From an uncultured bacterium (lineage in GTDB: Bacteria > Bacteroidota > Bacteroidia > Bacteroidales > Bacteroidaceae), in NCBI GenBank assembly GCA_905216095.1, contig CAJMSQ010000007.1, forward strand, positions 13,010 through 77,009: a DNA stretch of 64,000 nucleotides, read 5' to 3'. Of the stretch, positions 27,990 to 36,274 are shown in pieces (position 1 is the first letter of the stretch; every line of letters starts with the position of its first letter). A model generated the notes under the pieces. It saw nothing but the letters and a program-made list of their open reading frames with translations, did no database searches and was not told where the DNA came from. Made by a program: the position numbers and the translations under genes.

Positions 27990-29984
27990 TCAATTCCTCT
28001 CCTTGATGATGCCACGGCGATAAGCGACCAGCAGTTTCTCAAGATCGCCAATCCGCGCCCGTAGTTTCTGACCGATATCCGTATCGCTCACCATGGCCCG
28101 CTGTCCTGTAAGCTCGACAATCTGTGTCGTACTGCGGATGTCAGCTCCCGTAAGGATAGCCTCTTCTGCCGAGGAGAAAGGCTCATGCTGTACCAGCTGA
28201 AAGCCGCGGCTATGATAGACGAGCGTGTATCCGGCAATACCGGTCGTATTGTGATAAGCCTTGGCAAATCCGCCGTCGATGACCATCAGACGACCACCCG
28301 CCTTTATCGGATTCTCTCCGTTACCTACACGCACCGGCACATGGCCATTAATAATATGGCAGTGCGGGCCGTGCACTCCGAATTCCTCAAGCAACGCATC
28401 GCACACGGCCGCATTATCACGCAACTTATAGTACCAACCTTTTTCTTCATGGTGCGTGGACGTATCTGCAATAAAGTAACGCTCGAATGTAGACATCTTG
28501 GATTTATCGAACAGCGGCGAATCGGGTCCGCACCACAGATACCAAAAATAGTCTTGCGCAGCCTGCTGTTCCTCAGCCTCCACTTCATTGTCAAAAGCCA
28601 TGCGCACCATTTGCTCCACACGCTGCATCAGTTCGTGTCCCTTAAAGGAAGCATCGCCGACCGGTACATCACGAAGCGTTCCGTCGGCATTCAGAGGCAC
28701 AGAGGCATGAAAAAGCAGATTCGAATTATAAACTCCGTACATTCCGCCATGCAGCAACAAGCAGGACACATGGCGTTGCAGACGTTCACAAATAAGGAAA
28801 GAATGGCGCAAACGCTCGACAAGTTCTTTCTCCTCGGCCGTCAAGCGGTAAGGCGCGACCGGGTCTATGGTCGGAAAATGATTGTCGAGCAACTCATAAA
28901 CCTTTCCGTCAAGGCATATCGTACCCTGCTCAAAATCTATAAAGTCCAACAAGCGTCTGTCTCCCATTCCCCATTCCGGATGCCGCCCGTAAAGTTCACC
29001 TTCAAGTTTGAACTGAATGACAGCCATAGCCTTGTGCATTTGCGCAATGAGACGTACTGTCTTGTCGTTCAAGTCCTCTTCGGGCTGTTCTATACGCGGC
29101 TGGAAGAGAGCACAGGGATCATCCGCATACGTCTCCATGGCAAAAGTAGCCAGCGGCACCATATTAATACCATAACCTTCTTCGAGTGTACGCGTATTGG
29201 CATAGCGCAGAGACAGGCGCAACACGCTTGCAATGCAACAGGCATTGCCGGCCGCAGCCCCCATCCACAAAATATCATGATTGCCCCATTGAATGTCCAG
29301 ATTATGATAATCGCACAGCGTGTCCATGATGAGGTGAGCTCCAGGCCCGCGGTCATAGATGTCGCCCAGTATGTGCAGGCGGTCGATGGCCAAGCGCTGA
29401 ATGAGATAACACAACGCTATGATAAAGTGGTCCGCCCGCCGCGTTCCGATGATAGTCTGTATGATGACATTGCAATAAGCCTGCTTATTGTGGTCCTCGG
29501 TAGATTCATGCAGCAACTCCTCTATAATATAGGCAAACTCTTCCGGCAGGTTCTTGCGTACCTTCGAGCGCGTATATTTCGACGAGACGCTGCGGCAGAC
29601 CGTTATCAAGCGGTTCAGTGTCGTCTGATAGTAATCCGACAGGTCCACGTCATTCTGTTTGACCAGTTCCAATTTGCGCTCAGGATAGTAGATGAGCGTA
29701 CACAAATCCTTCTTCTCTATGTCACGCAACGTCGTTCCGAAAAGTTCGTTTACCTTCCGCTTGATATTACCCGAAGCATTGCGCAACACATGATGGAACG
29801 CTTCATTCTCGCCATGCAGGTCGGCCAGAAAATGTTCTGTAGGCTTCGGAAGATGAAGGATGGCCTCAAGATTGATGATTTCAGTCGTAACTTTCGAGAC
29901 AGTCGGAAAATCACGAGAGAGCAATGTCAGATAACGCACATCCTCAGTGACACTCCGTAGAGATACGCGATAAGGAGTTTTCAT
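27990..29984 (-). CDS. fbp: Fructose-1,6-bisphosphatase, class 3
   Basis: Gluconeogenic enzyme of the calcineurin-like phosphoesterase type first known from Firmicutes. I chose the ATG at 29984 (664 residues, the usual length) over a longer frame reaching 30242, because a -7 box lies at 30062-30069 inside the extension and the extension has no family similarity. Metal motifs are present: FLADLHGENEAF, GDIYDRGPGAH and WGNHDILWMG, with the later INGHVPVRVGNGENP and MVIDGGFAKAYHNTTGIAGYTL. A leader of about 70 nt precedes it. sdaA follows. Confidence 0.95.
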   Translation of the reverse strand: MKTPYRVSLRSVTEDVRYLTLLSRDFPTVSKVTTEIINLEAILHLPKPTEHFLADLHGENEAFHHVLRNASGNIKRKVNELFGTTLRDIEKKDLCTLIYYPERKLELVKQNDVDLSDYYQTTLNRLITVCRSVSSKYTRSKVRKNLPEEFAYIIEELLHESTEDHNKQAYCNVIIQTIIGTRRADHFIIALCYLIQRLAIDRLHILGDIYDRGPGAHLIMDTLCDYHNLDIQWGNHDILWMGAAAGNACCIASVLRLSLRYANTRTLEEGYGINMVPLATFAMETYADDPCALFQPRIEQPEEDLNDKTVRLIAQMHKAMAVIQFKLEGELYGRHPEWGMGDRRLLDFIDFEQGTICLDGKVYELLDNHFPTIDPVAPYRLTAEEKELVERLRHSFLICERLQRHVSCLLLHGGMYGVYNSNLLFHASVPLNADGTLRDVPVGDASFKGHELMQRVEQMVRMAFDNEVEAEEQQAAQDYFWYLWCGPDSPLFDKSKMSTFERYFIADTSTHHEEKGWYYKLRDNAAVCDALLEEFGVHGPHCHIINGHVPVRVGNGENPIKAGGRLMVIDGGFAKAYHNTTGIAGYTLVYHSRGFQLVQHEPFSSAEEAILTGADIRSTTQIVELTGQRAMVSDTDIGQKLRARIGDLEKLLVAYRRGIIKERN

Positions 29985-30061
29985 ATACGAAAAGGCTTCT
30001 TTTTTCAAGTAAACGCACCGCAGGAATACAGCTAAATGCGCATTATATATTTTTGTATACG

Positions 30062-30069
30062 CAAAGGTA
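30062..30069 (-). promoter_or_regulatory. -7 box of fbp-sdaA promoter
   Basis: Minus-strand TACCTTTG. With the box at 30349-30356 it marks a divergent promoter region. The remaining 29985-30360 gap is A/T-rich and contains no gene I can support. Confidence 0.68.
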
Positions 30070-30348
30070 CATTCTTTTTCCGAAAGCCGCAAGCGTGAAA
30101 TGAGCATTTCATATTTGTCGGCAGAATTATATGCCACCGGAAGTTTATTTGACGAAAGAAAATCTTCAGCAATAGCGTCAAAAGACAAACAACTTACACA
30201 ACAAAAATAAAAGTATAACTTTATGTTTATCAACTTAATCATCTATGAATTAGTACATATATAGAATCTAAAAATTCTCAGCCACACAAAATCGAAAAAT
30301 ATTACAAAAGAAAACCTTTCACTCCTCATTCCATTTGTAAAAAAGTCT

Positions 30349-30356
30349 TATCTTTG
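30349..30356 (+). promoter_or_regulatory. -7 box of SPOR gene promoter, possibly leaderless
   Basis: TATCTTTG ends only 4 nt before the ATG at 30361, so the transcript should begin at or next to the start codon. Confidence 0.7.
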
Positions 30357-30360
30357 CATC

Positions 30361-31380
30361 ATGATTGAGCTATCCCGACATATCGAAGCTTTATTACTGA
30401 AACATAATTGCGTCATTGTTCCGCACTTAGGCGGATTTGTTGCACATTATGTTCCAGCACAGCATTCATCTTCGGAAAATCTCTACCTTCCGCCGCATAG
30501 AAGTGTCGGGTTCAATCCTCAGCTGACCATAAACGACGGACTGCTTGTCCAGTCGTACATGCAGGCGTACGATACCAGTTATCCCGAAACGTTACGCATT
30601 ATCGAGGATGCCATATCTCAATTAAAGCAGGAACTTCAAGCCAACGGCGAGTTCAGGCTCAACGGTATCGGAACGCTAATCATGAACATTGACGGCGGCT
30701 ATGACTTCATAGCGAACGAGGCAGGCATATTGTCACCCGAATTATATGGCCTAGACGCTTTCACCATTGCCCCCATTGCCGCTCCGAACCTTAAGAAAGG
30801 CAATACAAAAGCACTTTCCACAACAGACAATACAGCAAAAGAAGGCCGTAACTACACATTCCGTCTCAACAAGGAACTGGTCAATTACGCCGCAGCGGCC
30901 GTTATCGCCGTCTTATTCTATTTTGCGTGGGCCACACCCATAGCCGACTCCGGCATAAGCCCGGCTTCGTCGGTTCCGACCGTAGCCGCCATCACACCGG
31001 CCGCCATCCCCGCCCCCCAGCCTAAGACTAAGGCGGACAACACAACAAGAACCGTACAGCCAACCGTACCACAACAGGAACAAACCGCACCGCAACAAAC
31101 GCAGAAACCCGAAGACGGTCCGGCCGAAAAAGCCAATACGAAACCTGAACACGGTTATAGCATTGTTTTATTAAGTTGCGTACCGCAAAAAAACGCGGAA
31201 CAGTTTGTAGAAAAGCTACACAAAGAAAATCTGCCTTTGGCCTCCGTCAATATAAAAGGAAAGATGGTACGCGTTCTCTACGGAAACTATGTCAAGGAAG
31301 CCGAAGCATACGCCGAATTAAATAAGCTTCGCAAAACCGGCAAGTATTTTTCCGAAGCCTGGGTGATGGAAATCAAATAA
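30361..31380 (+). CDS. CCDC81-like HU domain and SPOR domain membrane protein
   Basis: 339 residues. The N-terminal two thirds of the cytoplasmic part (about 1-135) matches the Bacteroidetes CCDC81-type HU domains (ALLLKHNCVIVPHLGGFVAHY ... FNPQLTINDGLL), then one membrane segment (about 174-192), a Pro/Gln/Thr-rich periplasmic linker, and a C-terminal SPOR domain (about 255-339, YSIVLLSCVPQKNAEQFVEKL). SPOR domains bind denuded glycan strands at division sites, so the protein may link a nucleoid-like or cytoskeletal domain inside to septal peptidoglycan outside. The very short leader is noted separately. Confidence 0.88.
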   Translation: MIELSRHIEALLLKHNCVIVPHLGGFVAHYVPAQHSSSENLYLPPHRSVGFNPQLTINDGLLVQSYMQAYDTSYPETLRIIEDAISQLKQELQANGEFRLNGIGTLIMNIDGGYDFIANEAGILSPELYGLDAFTIAPIAAPNLKKGNTKALSTTDNTAKEGRNYTFRLNKELVNYAAAAVIAVLFYFAWATPIADSGISPASSVPTVAAITPAAIPAPQPKTKADNTTRTVQPTVPQQEQTAPQQTQKPEDGPAEKANTKPEHGYSIVLLSCVPQKNAEQFVEKLHKENLPLASVNIKGKMVRVLYGNYVKEAEAYAELNKLRKTGKYFSEAWVMEIK

Positions 31381-31434
31381 AATACGCGGATACCCAACTA
31401 CCTCACACGACCTTAGCATAAAAACAGGATACCG

Positions 31435-31947
31435 ATGAAGCGCATACGATGCCCCAAATGTGACGAATGTGTCACGTTCGACGAAACAAAATACGAACCG
31501 GGACGCATTCTGGTATTCGATTGTCCCGTATGCCACAAGCAATTCAAGATTCGCATACCTTCCGGACACAACGATGAGGAAGAAAAAGAAGCCGAAGCCC
31601 CGGTTTTCGGTCATCTCATCGTGGTAGAAAACATTTTTCATTACAAGCAGGACATCCCCCTCTACGCCGGAAAAAACATTATCGGCAGGTACGTAAAAGG
31701 AACAAAGGCGAACGCAACCATCAAAACCACCGACCCGAGCATAGACACGACGCACTGCATCGTCACCGTACAGCCCGGAAAATCGGGAACGGCGCGGTTC
31801 ACCCTTCAGGACGCGCCATCGAACACGGGAACATTCCTGATGAACACGATGCTCGGCGACCGTGAGAAAGCCATTATCGAAGACGGCGCCATCATTACCA
31901 TCGGTGCGACAACCATGATTCTGCGCACCGGCGACACAGAAGAATAA
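31435..31947 (+). CDS. Zinc-ribbon plus FHA domain protein
   Basis: 170 residues. The N-terminus holds a four-Cys zinc ribbon (C6, C9, C30, C33: RCPKCDECVTF and FDCPVCHKQF). Residues about 70-168 form a forkhead-associated domain with the conserved IIGRYVKG, a SIDTTHCIVTV stretch and TGTFLMNT, so it should bind phosphothreonine peptides or serve in self-assembly. No kinase lies nearby. It is 54 bp after the SPOR gene and 35 bp before a small secreted protein, probably one transcript. Function is not known. Confidence 0.82.
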   Translation: MKRIRCPKCDECVTFDETKYEPGRILVFDCPVCHKQFKIRIPSGHNDEEEKEAEAPVFGHLIVVENIFHYKQDIPLYAGKNIIGRYVKGTKANATIKTTDPSIDTTHCIVTVQPGKSGTARFTLQDAPSNTGTFLMNTMLGDREKAIIEDGAIITIGATTMILRTGDTEE

Positions 31948-31982
31948 GCCGCGACCCCCCACCCGCTCCAAACGACACACCC

Positions 31983-32408
31983 ATGCGCATTTTTCTGCAC
32001 CTTCTTTTGTTACTCCTGCTGCCTCTCACCGCCCACGGACAGGCAGACAGCACATTCTTCAAGGGTGTTTTCTCCAACCGGGAACACGGTGTCTCATTGC
32101 ATATCGACTTATACGAGCCCACACTCGAAGCTCCGGGATTAAGTTTCTTAGGACCGCTCCACGGCTACATGGAGGGAAAAGGAATTTACGGCACATGGAT
32201 GATCACACGACACAGCGTCAAGGGAAAGACCGCCACCGTCAGAATGAGCAATGACACGGGGTCGGACGCACAAAGCATCGTATTGAAGCAGCTTTCGGAC
32301 AGCACGATGAGCTTCCGTACCGTCGAAGGCAACAATATCCGCAAGGCCATCGGGCGCAAACTCGTGAAGATTGTCCCCGAAATGGTCCTGACAAAACGCA
32401 AGCCCTGA
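31983..32408 (+). CDS. Small secreted protein of unknown function
   Basis: 141 residues: signal peptide MRIFLHLLLLLLLPLTAHG-Q, then about 120 residues of short strands (FSNREHGVSLHIDLYEP, GYMEGKGIYGTWMI). I do not recognise the fold. Signal peptidase I cleavage would leave an N-terminal Gln; no lipobox Cys is present. It follows the FHA gene by 35 bp and is followed by a terminator, so it ends the SPOR-FHA run. Confidence 0.7.
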   Translation: MRIFLHLLLLLLLPLTAHGQADSTFFKGVFSNREHGVSLHIDLYEPTLEAPGLSFLGPLHGYMEGKGIYGTWMITRHSVKGKTATVRMSNDTGSDAQSIVLKQLSDSTMSFRTVEGNNIRKAIGRKLVKIVPEMVLTKRKP

Positions 32409-32487
32409 CTTCAAATTTCCCTGTCCGCGACACGACATTCCATAACCGTTCCGACGGGGACTTTTACGCCATGAAACGGTTCTTTTG

Positions 32488-32510
32488 AACGGGAAACACC
32501 CGTTTTTCTC
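32488..32510 (+). terminator. Intrinsic terminator after the small secreted protein gene
   Basis: Stem AACGGG (32488-32493), loop AAACA, CCCGTT (32499-32504), then TTTCTC. The remaining gap to 32625 is A/T-rich; a TTACCTTTTG near 32541 may be the promoter of the sigma-factor cluster. Confidence 0.65.
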
Positions 32511-32625
32511 ACTTTTTCCCTATTTTTTCAGACATCCGTGTTACCTTTTGTCCATGAAATGTGTTCTTTACATGTAGACCGAAAAGAACAACTCACATTT
32601 ATCAACCCATAAAAACACAAAAGAC

Positions 32626-33042
32626 ATGAAAGAGCTTGTCTCTATTACGATTTGCGCGATTCTTCCCATCTGCATCGTGCTGATTACCAGCATTAACGAC
32701 GTAAAAAAAGCGAACAATCGCACCAAAGTGCTCATCAAGGCCATTGAAGCGAACAACAGCATCGATGCCGACAAACTTGCCTCGGCATTGAACAAACCGA
32801 GAAAGACACCTGCCGAGTTGCTCGGTCAGCGTTTGCTACGCGGATGCGTACTGCTGCTGCTCGGTTTGTTCTTCATCGGCTACTACGTCATCGACATAGC
32901 AGGCGGCACCTCCCACCATCCGGATTTTCTCACCACGATAATACTCCTTGGCGGCTCATCTTCCGCCATCGGTGCCGGCTTCCTGATTGCCTACTTCGTT
33001 ACCCGCAAACAAATAAAAGCCGACAACGGGCAACAACAATGA
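32626..33042 (+). CDS. Small membrane protein, DUF6249-like, first gene of ECF sigma cluster
   Basis: 138 residues. One membrane segment at the N-terminus (about 4-22), a charged helical stretch (KKANNRTKVLIKAIEANNSIDADKLASALNKP), then two more segments (about 69-88 and 100-122). The layout resembles the DUF6249 family often found beside Bacteroidetes ECF sigma genes; that match is by recollection. Its TGA overlaps the sigma ATG (ATGA), so synthesis of the two is coupled, which suggests a role in sensing or in holding the sigma factor. Confidence 0.72.
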   Translation: MKELVSITICAILPICIVLITSINDVKKANNRTKVLIKAIEANNSIDADKLASALNKPRKTPAELLGQRLLRGCVLLLLGLFFIGYYVIDIAGGTSHHPDFLTTIILLGGSSSAIGAGFLIAYFVTRKQIKADNGQQQ

Positions 33043-33521
33043 CTCGCGAACAGTTCATCTCCCATGTGAAGAGCACACAGCAGGCGTTCCGGCGCTTTCT
33101 CGTGGCTCTTTGCTGCGGGAATGCCCAACTTGCCGACGACATTGCCCAGGAAGCATACCTCAAAGCCTATATGACAAGCGACAGCTTCGACAATCCCGAG
33201 AAATTCCGCGCGTGGATTTACAAGATAGGCTACAACACGTTTCTCAATTGCCGACGCAACGAAAAAATCACGGCAGACTACGAAGAGGGTGAAGGCATTG
33301 CAGCCGAAGAACATACCGATGCCGCATTCAACTACCAGGCACTCTACGACGCTTTGGACCGGCTTCCCGCCAAGGAACGCATATCCATCGTACTTTTCTA
33401 TATGGAAAACTATTCCATAAAGGAGATTGCCGGAATGACAGAAGCATCTTCCGATGCCGTCAAACAACATCTGTCAAGGGGCCGCAAGCACCTGCGCAAC
33501 CTTTTAACCGACAAAAATTGA
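33039..33521 (+). CDS. RNA polymerase sigma factor, ECF type (sigma-70 family)
   Basis: 160 residues from the ATG overlapping the previous stop. Region 2 is visible (ADDIAQEAYLKAYM, then FRAWIYKIGYNTFLNC) and region 4 (LPAKERISIVLFYMENYSIKEIAGMTEASSDAVKQHLSRGRKHL, helix-turn-helix; quoted in pieces: LPAKERISIVLFYMEN and AVKQHLSRGRKHL). It sits between two small membrane proteins without any classical FecR-type anti-sigma gene. The target promoters cannot be told from the window; a shared upstream sequence for self-activation was not obvious. Confidence 0.9.
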   Translation: MTREQFISHVKSTQQAFRRFLVALCCGNAQLADDIAQEAYLKAYMTSDSFDNPEKFRAWIYKIGYNTFLNCRRNEKITADYEEGEGIAAEEHTDAAFNYQALYDALDRLPAKERISIVLFYMENYSIKEIAGMTEASSDAVKQHLSRGRKHLRNLLTDKN

Positions 33522-33527
33522 ACAACC

Positions 33528-33920
33528 ATGCAGGACGATGATTTAAGAAAACTTTTCGAAGACTTTCAGCCGGAACTTTCTTCCGACAGTTTATTTCTGG
33601 ACAGATTACAGCAGCATCTCGATGCAGTCGAACTGATTAAAAGTCATAATGCCGCCTTGAAAAAACACAGCAGGACAGCCGTAGCCATTGCCGCCTGCCT
33701 GGGTTTCGTTGTCGGCATGGTCTTTACGACGGCGCTTCCCTATATCGGTCATTTCATATCCGACGTCAGCGTTTCCCCGCACGAGAATCTCGTTGCACAA
33801 ATACTTTGCGACAATTACCGGCTCATAGCATGGGGATGTATAGCCGCCATATCCTGTGGCACGGCTTTCAATTCATACGAATTGTACCTCTCCTTTTTCA
33901 GACCGAAATACAGCATCTGA
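33528..33920 (+). CDS. Small two-helix membrane protein, candidate anti-sigma partner
   Basis: 130 residues, 6 bp after the sigma gene. The N-terminal 45 residues are acidic and helical (DDLRKLFEDFQPELSSDSLFLDRL resembles the cytoplasmic start of small Bacteroidetes anti-sigma-like proteins), followed by two membrane segments (about 50-70 and 101-120). No zinc-binding anti-sigma motif. The role as anti-sigma is inferred from position and topology. Confidence 0.68.
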   Translation: MQDDDLRKLFEDFQPELSSDSLFLDRLQQHLDAVELIKSHNAALKKHSRTAVAIAACLGFVVGMVFTTALPYIGHFISDVSVSPHENLVAQILCDNYRLIAWGCIAAISCGTAFNSYELYLSFFRPKYSI

Positions 33921-33945
33921 CCCCTATTTGCCGGGACGGTATTTC

Positions 33946-34023
33946 CTAAGTGCCTTGTAGGAAAAACTACAAGGCACTTAGTTTTTCCTACAAGCCATGT
34001 AGTTCGTCCTACATGGCTTGTAG
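33946..34023. repeat. Two adjacent perfect 15-bp hairpins
   Basis: Hairpin 1: CTAAGTGCCTTGTAG (33946-33960), loop GAAAAA, exact complement 33967-33981. Hairpin 2: CTACAAGCCATGTAG (33988-34002), loop TTCGTC, exact complement 34009-34023, then TTTTT. The arms of hairpin 2 differ by one base from the palindrome at 13097. It may terminate the sigma cluster, but two near-identical long perfect stems exceed what a terminator needs. Confidence 0.85.
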
Positions 34024-34147
34024 TTTTTGCTGTCATTACAAACTGTTTTTCAAAGCTTTAGATTTCAAGAAAGAAAAACAGGTATGCGCGGGCCGGAACG
34101 GCCTTATTTTGACAGCGGCACGCGGGGCGTATTTGCAAAAAGTTCAT

Positions 34148-34155
34148 TACTTTTG
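34148..34155 (+). promoter_or_regulatory. -7 box of hemW promoter, possibly leaderless
   Basis: TACTTTTG ends 5 nt before the hemW ATG. No good -33 TTTG is found at the standard spacing, so confidence is moderate. Confidence 0.5.
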
Positions 34156-34160
34156 CAGAA

Positions 34161-35291
34161 ATGAAGACAGGCCTATACATACACGTACCTTTTTGCAAGT
34201 GCCGCTGCATCTATTGTGATTTTTACTCCACCACCTGCGGCGAGGATGTACGCCGGAAATACGTGGATGCGCTTTTGGCCGAACTGACCGCACGTCAGGA
34301 CGAATGTTCCGGCGGGGAAATCGCCACGATATACCTCGGAGGCGGAACCCCCTCGCAGCTCACGGGCGACGAAATCAGACGCATTTTCGATTGCATCCGA
34401 GACAATTACGCCGTAACGGACGATGCGGAAATCACTTTCGAGGCCAATCCGGACGACGTGACCGATGCGTATGTCGGCATCCTGCGCGACGCAGGCGTCA
34501 ATCGTGTCAGTCTCGGTTTACAGACTTTCGATGACACGATGCTACGCTTTCTGCATCGCCGGCACACGGCCGAACAGGCACGGTCTGCGGTCAGACGACT
34601 GCACGACGGCGGTATAGGAAACATCAGCATAGACCTGATTTACGGACTGCCCAACCAGACGGCGGCGCAATGGAGCAATGATCTGCGCGAAGCCTTGCGT
34701 CTGCCCGTCCGCCACCTTTCCGCCTATACCTTGATGTACGAACCGGGCACACGGATTACCCGTATGCGCGACCGGCACGAGTTTGACGAAGCCGACGACG
34801 AGGTAATTGCCGGGATGTTCGACGATCTGGTACACCAGACCGAAGATGCCGGCTTCGAGCACTATGAAATCTCCAACTTCGCCCAATCCGGCTACCGCTC
34901 CCGACATAATTCTTCCTATTGGAACGGTACGCCTTACATCGGATGCGGACCGGGCGCGCACTCTTTCGACGGGTATGCCACCCGACGCAGCAATGACGCC
35001 AACCTGTCCGCCTATTGCTCCGCCCCGGGACAAGCTCCCCACTCCACAGAACACCTGTCCGAGGCAGAACGCTATGACGAGATGGTCTTTACCGCCCTGC
35101 GGACAAAAGAGGGCCTGTCCCTGCAGGCACTGGAAAGCCGTTTCGGCGCCGAGGCCAAAGCCGAACTGACCGCAACGGCAGCCCCCCACATCGCAGCCCG
35201 CCGGCTGCAACTTACGGGACACAGGATGAGTCTCACCAAAGAAGGCATACTCGTATCGGACATGGTGATGAGCGACCTGATGCGCGGGTAA
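34161..35291 (+). CDS. hemW: Radical SAM heme chaperone HemW
   Basis: 376 residues, the usual length. The radical SAM cluster motif C12-x3-C16-x2-C19 lies in HVPFCKCRCIYCDFYS, followed by YLGGGTPSQL (SAM-binding GGGTP) and GLQTFDDTML, and the later HNSSYWNGTPYIGCGPGAHSF, which is typical of HemW rather than of HemN. HemW carries heme to membrane acceptors such as respiratory cytochromes. Older databases call it coproporphyrinogen dehydrogenase-like. Apparent single gene; 155 bp with the tsaB promoter follow. Confidence 0.94.
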   Translation: MKTGLYIHVPFCKCRCIYCDFYSTTCGEDVRRKYVDALLAELTARQDECSGGEIATIYLGGGTPSQLTGDEIRRIFDCIRDNYAVTDDAEITFEANPDDVTDAYVGILRDAGVNRVSLGLQTFDDTMLRFLHRRHTAEQARSAVRRLHDGGIGNISIDLIYGLPNQTAAQWSNDLREALRLPVRHLSAYTLMYEPGTRITRMRDRHEFDEADDEVIAGMFDDLVHQTEDAGFEHYEISNFAQSGYRSRHNSSYWNGTPYIGCGPGAHSFDGYATRRSNDANLSAYCSAPGQAPHSTEHLSEAERYDEMVFTALRTKEGLSLQALESRFGAEAKAELTATAAPHIAARRLQLTGHRMSLTKEGILVSDMVMSDLMRG

Positions 35292-35416
35292 CACCGCCGG
35301 ACCGCTCAGACAGAACGTGCGCGGATATGGCCGGAAGCCCTCGTAACCTTAACCCGTTCCACGGGCCAAAGGCTGAAAAAAAGAGTGTTTTATTTTGCCT
35401 TTCGCCCGCCATATAC

Positions 35417-35424
35417 TAACTTTG
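35417..35424 (+). promoter_or_regulatory. -7 box of tsaB-murA-dxr-rseP operon
   Basis: TAACTTTG with -33 TTTG (35394-35397) at 19-bp spacing; ATG 22 nt downstream of the box. Confidence 0.75.
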
Positions 35425-35446
35425 CATACGAAATTATAATTTTCAC

Positions 35447-36166
35447 ATGTCTTGCATTCTCCACATCGAAACCTCCACAAACGTATGCTCCGTCGCCCTT
35501 AGTCAGGACGGAACATGCCTGACACATAAAGAAAGCCACGAGGGGCCGTCACACGCCACGCTGCTCGCGCCTTTTGTCGAAGAGGTCCTTTCGTTTGCCG
35601 ACAGTCATGCGATACCGCTTGACGCTGTTGCCGTCAGCCGGGGCCCGGGTTCGTACACCGGCCTGCGCATAGGGGCATCCACGGCCAAGGGCTTATGCTA
35701 CGGCCGCCGGCTTCCGCTGATAGCCATACCTACACTGCAACTGCTCTGCACGCCGGTATTGCTCTATCAGGAGGAACTTCCCGACGACGCCCTGCTTTGT
35801 CCCATGATTGACGCAAGGCGGATGGAAGTCTATGCCGCACTTTACGACCGCTCACTGCGTGAAACACGCGCGACGCAGGCCGACATCGTGACGGCAGACA
35901 CCTATCACGAATACCTGGACCGACAACCCGTATATTTCTTCGGCAACGGTGCCGAGAAATGCCGCGAGGTAATCGCCCATCCGAACGCTCATTTCATTGA
36001 CAACATCTATCCGGCCGCACGCTACATGTTCCCTTTGGCCGAACGGGCCTTGGGACGCAAACAATTTGAAGATGTTGCTTATTTCGAGCCCTTCTATCTG
36101 AAAGATTTCGTGGCGGGAACGTCGAAGAAAATCGCCGAATGCCTGCACGCAGGCGGGAAGTCCTGA
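35447..36166 (+). CDS. tsaB: tRNA threonylcarbamoyladenosine biosynthesis protein TsaB
   Basis: 239-residue ASKHA-fold partner of TsaD and TsaE in making t6A37 on ANN-decoding tRNAs. Seen: N-terminal ILHIETSTNVCSVALSQDG, SHATLLAPFVEEVL, and AVSRGPGSYTGLRIGASTAKGL, the family's strongest block. TsaD and TsaE are not in the window. It leads a plus-strand run through rseP with short gaps, so a translation-fidelity gene is expressed with envelope genes. Confidence 0.95.
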   Translation: MSCILHIETSTNVCSVALSQDGTCLTHKESHEGPSHATLLAPFVEEVLSFADSHAIPLDAVAVSRGPGSYTGLRIGASTAKGLCYGRRLPLIAIPTLQLLCTPVLLYQEELPDDALLCPMIDARRMEVYAALYDRSLRETRATQADIVTADTYHEYLDRQPVYFFGNGAEKCREVIAHPNAHFIDNIYPAARYMFPLAERALGRKQFEDVAYFEPFYLKDFVAGTSKKIAECLHAGGKS

Positions 36167-36274
36167 CCACAACGTCCGGCAGTGACGAACCTCACCGTAA
36201 GACAACGATTGCCACACACACATGAAATCGGAAACAAATGGCCGGTTTTCAACAACAAAGACATAGATTCACTG

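Noticed and set aside
28185..29960. 591-codon open frame opposite fbp
   Set aside because: Antisense of a conserved enzyme; no recognisable family.
29985..30242. 86-residue N-terminal extension of fbp
   Set aside because: It overlaps the fbp promoter, contains no family similarity, and the shorter form has the normal length.
33940..34030. CRISPR-like repeat at the twin hairpins
   Set aside because: Only two dissimilar palindromes with 6-nt loops, no regular spacers and no cas genes.
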